Of a DNA stretch of 15,986 bases, positions 12,404 to 15,986 are shown piece after piece. A program made the translations under genes and the position numbers. The number at the start of each line of letters is the position of its first letter. Position 1 is the first letter of the stretch. The notes beneath the pieces were generated by a model, which saw nothing but the letters and a program-made list of their open reading frames with translations, did not search any database and was not told the DNA's origin. This stretch comes from UBA9547 sp043769845. GTDB taxonomy: Bacteria > Bacteroidota > Bacteroidia > Cytophagales > UBA9547. The stretch is taken from contig JAYVIX010000129.1 in NCBI GenBank assembly GCA_043769845.1, positions 1-15,986 on the forward strand, given 5' to 3'.

Positions 12404-14182
12404 TTAAATAGAACTTACCACACCGTTTTTGTATTGCATCTGATACAAATTGGCATAAAAGCCATTTTGAGACAATAGCTCCGAATGAGCCCCCATCTCT
12501 TTCACTTCTCCCCTATCCAAAACCATTATCTGACTGGCTGCTCGAATTGTGGATAATCTATGAGCAATCACGATGCTAGTTCTCCCCACCATCATCTTCT
12601 CAATCGCTTGCTGAATCATTTGCTCAGATTCATCGTCTATCGAAGATGTTGCTTCATCCAAAATAAGGATCTCGGGATTCTGTACCATTGCACGAACGAA
12701 TGAAATAAGCTGTCTCTGGCCTACACTTAACGTTGCACCTCGCTCCATCACATTATAATCGTAACCTCCAGGCAGCTTCTCAATAAATTTATCTGCTCCT
12801 AATAATCTAGCAGCCCCTTCCACTTTTTCTTTTGTAATACTTTTGTCCCAAAGCGAGATGTTATTCAAAATAGTATCCGAAAACAAAAATACATCCTGCA
12901 TGACAACCGCAATGTGTTTTCTGAGGTAGCCAATATCATAAGAAGAAACGTCAAGACCGTCAATCAAAATTTGCCCCTTTTGATATTCATAAAATCGATT
13001 CAGCAAATTGATAATCGAAGATTTTCCAGCACCCGTTGCTCCCACAATAGCCAACATTTGCCCCCTTATCACAGAAAAGCTAATACCCTTTAGCACATAA
13101 TCTTCTGAATTATAGGCAAACCACAAATTATCAAATTGTACATCTCCTCTAAATTGCCCCGGAACTTTAATAGTACCAGAAATTTGAACCGAATCTGAAT
13201 CATTTAACATCTTCAAAATCCTATCTCCACTCACAATCCCCATTTGGAGTGTGTTCAGCTTATCAGCAATCATTCGTATAGGTCTAAAAAACATGTTGAT
13301 GTACATGATAAAAGCTACTAACGTACCCAAAGTAACTTTATCGGCCAGCACCTCATGAGCTCCGTACCAAACCAACAATCCAATTCCAATCGCAGCAATC
13401 ACCTCGGCAATAGGAAAATAAACTGAATAATACCAAACAGAACGAATATTCGCCTTTCGATGCTCCCTATTTATCTCTTTGAACTTCTCGTATTCTCGTT
13501 TTTCACTATTGAAAATCTGTACAACAGCCATTCCTGTGATATGTTCCTGCACAAACGTATTCAGTGATGCCACTGCAGTTCGGACTTCGTTAAAAGACTT
13601 CTTTACACTCTCTTTGAAAAAATAAGTGGCGGCCAAAAGAAAGGGAAGCATCGATAAGCTAACTAAAGTAAGTCGCCAATCGGTATAAAACATAAATCCA
13701 AGAATGAAAAGCAACTGCAAAATGTCTGCAAAAATGGCCGCTACCCCTTGACTAAAAACATCAGAAAGCGTTTCTATGTCTGAAATATTTCGAGTGACAA
13801 GCCGTCCTATTGGCGTATTGTCAAAAAAAGTAAGTCTATGAGTCAAAAGATGTTTGTATAACTTGATCCGAACATCCTTAATAATCGTTTGGCCAAGCCA
13901 CCCAGACAAGTAAGTTTCGATATACTCAAATGCAAACTGGGTAACCAGCATCACAACTGTAATAATTGTAATGATACCTAGATCATGTAAATCCCCCTTA
14001 GCTATATGGTTGTCGATAGTATATTTAAATAGAAAAGGTCTTGACGATGACAACATCGCAAGACCTACCACTATAAAAATCAAGAAGATAAACTTGCCGA
14101 TATACGGTTTCAGAAAAGGATAAAGTCCTTTATATGTATTCGTATCGAGAACTTTACCAGCTACTTGTTTGTCTTCTTGCAA
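12404..14182 (-). CDS. ABC exporter, fused membrane and ATPase domains (MsbA-like)
   Basis: This half-transporter has a six-helix membrane domain (about residues 28-315) followed by a nucleotide-binding domain. The latter has Walker A GATGAGKSS (381-389), Q-loop Gln429, signature LSVGQ (485-489), Walker B ILILDE (505-510, catalytic Glu510) and switch His541 in IAHRLSTI, all consistent with an active ATPase. It would work as a homodimer or with an unseen partner; lipid or drug export is typical for the family but the substrate cannot be read. The start is TTG at 14182: no ATG occurs until Met43, inside the first membrane helix. The carA stop lies one codon upstream in the same frame, so translation is probably by re-initiation. 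Its 3' end is one base from yafV. Confidence 0.93.
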   Translation of the reverse strand: MQEDKQVAGKVLDTNTYKGLYPFLKPYIGKFIFLIFIVVGLAMLSSSRPFLFKYTIDNHIAKGDLHDLGIITIITVVMLVTQFAFEYIETYLSGWLGQTIIKDVRIKLYKHLLTHRLTFFDNTPIGRLVTRNISDIETLSDVFSQGVAAIFADILQLLFILGFMFYTDWRLTLVSLSMLPFLLAATYFFKESVKKSFNEVRTAVASLNTFVQEHITGMAVVQIFNSEKREYEKFKEINREHRKANIRSVWYYSVYFPIAEVIAAIGIGLLVWYGAHEVLADKVTLGTLVAFIMYINMFFRPIRMIADKLNTLQMGIVSGDRILKMLNDSDSVQISGTIKVPGQFRGDVQFDNLWFAYNSEDYVLKGISFSVIRGQMLAIVGATGAGKSSIINLLNRFYEYQKGQILIDGLDVSSYDIGYLRKHIAVVMQDVFLFSDTILNNISLWDKSITKEKVEGAARLLGADKFIEKLPGGYDYNVMERGATLSVGQRQLISFVRAMVQNPEILILDEATSSIDDESEQMIQQAIEKMMVGRTSIVIAHRLSTIRAASQIMVLDRGEVKEMGAHSELLSQNGFYANLYQMQYKNGVVSSI

Positions 14183-14185
14183 AAC

Positions 14186-15289
14186 TTATTTCTGCTTAAT
14201 TAGTTGAATAAAATCGTCAAATAAATAACGAGAATCATGTGGTCCAGGAGAAGACTCCGGATGATACTGCACTGAGAACGCTTTTTTATGCTTTAACTTG
14301 ATTCCCTCAATGGTATTGTCATTCAAGTTTAGATGAGTAACAATAACATTGGGGTTATTGTTCACATCATCGGCATTTACACTAAAACCGTGATTCTGCG
14401 ATGTGATCTCAGAATGACCCGTAATCAAGTTTTTTACTGGATGGTTCAATCCCCTATGGCCACGGTGCATCTTATAAGTAGAAATTCCACTGGCAAGTGC
14501 CAATATTTGATGCCCCAAACATATCCCAAATAAAGGAACATCAGAATCTAACACTTTCTTAACGGTCTCTATCGCATACGGTACTGCTTCTGGATCACCT
14601 GGACCGTTGGAGATGAAATATCCATCAGGATTCCACTGTTGCATTTCCTCAAATGTAGTTTTCGCAGGAAAAACTTTGCAATATGCACCACGCAATGCCA
14701 AATTATCAACAATACTTTTCTTTAGACCCAAATCTAAAGTGGCAATTTTTATCTCAGCAGAAGGATCTCCCACATAATAAGGTTCTTTCGTACTTACAAC
14801 AGACGACAATTCTAGTCCCGCCATATTCGGAATATTAGCAAGAAACTTATTCAATTCATCTACATCCGTAATCTCAGACGAGATCACTGCATTCATTGCG
14901 CCCTTACTTCTTAGATAAGTCACCAAGGCACGAGTATCAATTCCGGAAATACCAGTGATGTTATTTGTCTCAAAATACTTTTGAAGCGAGCCTTCAGACA
15001 TGCCACGTGAATATACATCACTAAAACTACGACATACAAGCCCACTAAATTTTGGCTTATCCGATTCTTGTTCCGAAGCCAATACACCATAATTACCAAT
15101 ATGCGTACTTGTGTTCACTATAATTTGACCAAAGTAAGAAGGATCCGTATAAATCTCTTGATATCCCGTCATGCCTGTGTTGAAACAAATTTCTCCTCCA
15201 GTAGTCCCAGGATTGCCAATAACATATCCATCGAACAAGGTTCCGTCTTCTAATAAAAGATAAGCTTTAGGGCGGTTAGTATATTTCAC
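14186..15289 (-). CDS. carA: Carbamoyl-phosphate synthase small (glutaminase) subunit
   Basis: CarA supplies ammonia from glutamine to CarB for carbamoyl phosphate, a precursor of pyrimidines and arginine. The N-terminal domain shows LLLEDGTLFDGYVIG, GEICFNTGMTGYQE and YTDPSYFGQIIV. The class I glutaminase domain has nucleophile Cys257 in GICLGHQ, and His343 and Glu345 in QYHPES. RGHRGLNHPV and QNHGFSV are also standard. 367 residues is normal. carB is not in the window. The gene follows rplQ (after a terminator) and is the first of a tight run carA-ABC-yafV-nth. The ATG is 35 bases downstream of a possible -7 element. Confidence 0.96.
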   Translation of the reverse strand: MKYTNRPKAYLLLEDGTLFDGYVIGNPGTTGGEICFNTGMTGYQEIYTDPSYFGQIIVNTSTHIGNYGVLASEQESDKPKFSGLVCRSFSDVYSRGMSEGSLQKYFETNNITGISGIDTRALVTYLRSKGAMNAVISSEITDVDELNKFLANIPNMAGLELSSVVSTKEPYYVGDPSAEIKIATLDLGLKKSIVDNLALRGAYCKVFPAKTTFEEMQQWNPDGYFISNGPGDPEAVPYAIETVKKVLDSDVPLFGICLGHQILALASGISTYKMHRGHRGLNHPVKNLITGHSEITSQNHGFSVNADDVNNNPNVIVTHLNLNDNTIEGIKLKHKKAFSVQYHPESSPGPHDSRYLFDDFIQLIKQK

Positions 15290-15324
15290 GAAATAATATT
15301 TTAGGAAGTATCAGTTTGAATGGG

Positions 15325-15359
15325 CAAAAATAAAAAAAGGGATTTGACTTAAAGCCAAA
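15325..15359 (-). promoter_or_regulatory. Possible promoter for carA, overlapping the rplQ terminator
   Basis: The minus strand reads TATTTTTG at plus 15325-15332. A TTTG at plus 15356-15359 would be the -33 element at a wide 23-base spacing and lies inside the rplQ terminator stem. The -7 match partly comes from the terminator's U tract, so it could be accidental. Confidence 0.35.
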
Positions 15360-15367
15360 TCCCTTTT
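15332..15367 (-). terminator. Rho-independent terminator after rplQ
   Basis: A perfect 12-bp stem (plus 15335-15346 with 15356-15367), with a 9-base loop, is followed on the minus strand by a U tract from the A run at 15332-15338. It lies 23 bases past the rplQ stop. Confidence 0.85.
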
Positions 15368-15390
15368 AAAGTTTGATTAAATGTTATCAC

Positions 15391-15879
15391 TTATTCAGCT
15401 TTTTCTTCAGCAGATTCAGTAGAAACTTCGTCAATAGACTTTACTGAAGCGTCAGTAGCTACTTTTTTACCTCTCCTAGTTTTCTTAGCAACTTGAGACA
15501 CTACTTCTTTTGTATAAAGTGTGTTGAAGTCCACTAATTCAATAATACACATTTCTGCATTATCACCCAATCTACTACCCGTCTTGATAATACGAGTATA
15601 ACCTCCTGGACGAGCCGCTACTTTCTCTGAAACTTCAGTGAATAAAGTGGTTACACTTTCTTTATTCTGTAAGTAAGAGAATACAGTTCTTCTAGAGTGA
15701 GTTGTGTCCTCTTTAGATTTAGTAATAAGAGGTTCAACATACTTGCGTAGTGCTTTTGCTTTTGCTACCGTAGTAGAAATCCTCTTATGAACTATCAAAG
15801 AAGATGCCATATTTGAAAGCATTGCATGCCTATGAGCAGTTTTTCTACCTAAATGGTTGACTGTTTTACCGTGTCTCAT
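15391..15879 (-). CDS. rplQ: 50S ribosomal protein L17 with acidic C-terminal tail
   Basis: L17 surrounds the peptide exit tunnel region of the 50S subunit. The conserved body is at residues 1-120: MRHGKTVNHLGRKTAHRHAM, TTVAKAKALRKYVEPLITK, the SRRTVFSYL segment and GGYTRIIKTGSRLGDNAEM. Typical L17 has about 115-130 residues; here 162, with a basic KKTRRGKK patch and then an acidic Ser/Glu-rich end (SIDEVSTESAEEKAE). It starts six bases after rpoA, the usual order at the end of the alpha operon, and is closed by a terminator. Confidence 0.97.
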   Translation of the reverse strand: MRHGKTVNHLGRKTAHRHAMLSNMASSLIVHKRISTTVAKAKALRKYVEPLITKSKEDTTHSRRTVFSYLQNKESVTTLFTEVSEKVAARPGGYTRIIKTGSRLGDNAEMCIIELVDFNTLYTKEVVSQVAKKTRRGKKVATDASVKSIDEVSTESAEEKAE

Positions 15880-15885
15880 TATTTC

Positions 15886-15986
15886 TTATTCTTCGTCCAA
15901 TCTGTATTTAATAACGTCCATTCCGAACGTCAAATTTTTATCCGCAATCAATTGCTCAAGTTCTTGTAGCGACTTTTTACCAAAAT
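15886..15986 (-). CDS. rpoA: RNA polymerase alpha subunit, last 32 codons (5' end outside window)
   Basis: The minus-strand frame running in from the window end reads FGKKSLQELEQLIADKNLTF and then GMDVIKYRLDEE before TAA at 15888-15886. FGKKSL-E is the conserved end of the alpha C-terminal domain, which contacts UP elements and activators, and an ending close to this is usual in Bacteroidota. The position directly before rplQ confirms it. Only the tail is visible, so nothing can be said of the rest. Confidence 0.92.
   Translation of the reverse strand, partial: FGKKSLQELEQLIADKNLTFGMDVIKYRLDEE

Overview
This 16 kb window looks like chromosomal core sequence from a member of the Bacteroidota; the order or genus cannot be told from it. 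The evidence is a PorP/SprF-type protein, two secreted proteins ending in type IX secretion (T9SS) sorting domains, the Bacteroidota promoter form (-7 TAnnTTTG, with -33 TTG about 18-19 bases upstream in the best cases), almost no Shine-Dalgarno sequences, and ribosomal proteins S16 and L17 with long C-terminal tails. No tRNA, rRNA, CRISPR array, insertion sequence or integrase is visible.

Layout of 1-6250: the end of a PorP/SprF-like outer-membrane protein gene (1-408), a secreted T9SS cargo protein (506-1267), radA (1385-2755) convergent with ribonuclease Z (2758-3672, two bases between stops), a second T9SS cargo with two tandem DNRLRE/CBM96-like domains (3837-5276), and an apparently exported Fe/Mn superoxide dismutase (5517-6254) whose stop codon overlaps the start of rimM.

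Layout of 6250-10240: rimM and trmD follow the dismutase, then rplS with its own promoter and terminator, then a stand-alone hisH whose 3' end overlaps a convergent small SEC14/STAS-like gene. Next, on the minus strand, is a signal-peptide protein related to low-molecular-weight phosphatases/arsenate reductases but lacking the catalytic Cys and Arg. A 286-base intergenic stretch upstream of it holds a 19-bp direct repeat.

Layout of 10240-15986, all minus strand: rpoA (partial)-rplQ, a terminator, then a tight run carA-ABC exporter-YafV-type amidase-nth (gaps of 3, 1 and 15 bases), then rpsP with its own promoter and terminator. rpsP, usually next to rimM, lies about 4 kb away on the opposite strand.

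Most of the window is housekeeping: ribosome assembly and tRNA modification (rimM, trmD, rnz, rplS, rpsP, rplQ), DNA repair (radA, nth), and glutamine-dependent biosynthesis (carA, hisH). I found no clear new multi-gene system. The most unusual items are the secreted catalytically dead phosphatase-like protein with its repeat-bearing promoter region, the strongly homogenised 137-bp duplication in the DNRLRE gene, the exported dismutase coupled to rimM, and the carA/ABC junction where one stop codon separates two in-frame genes.
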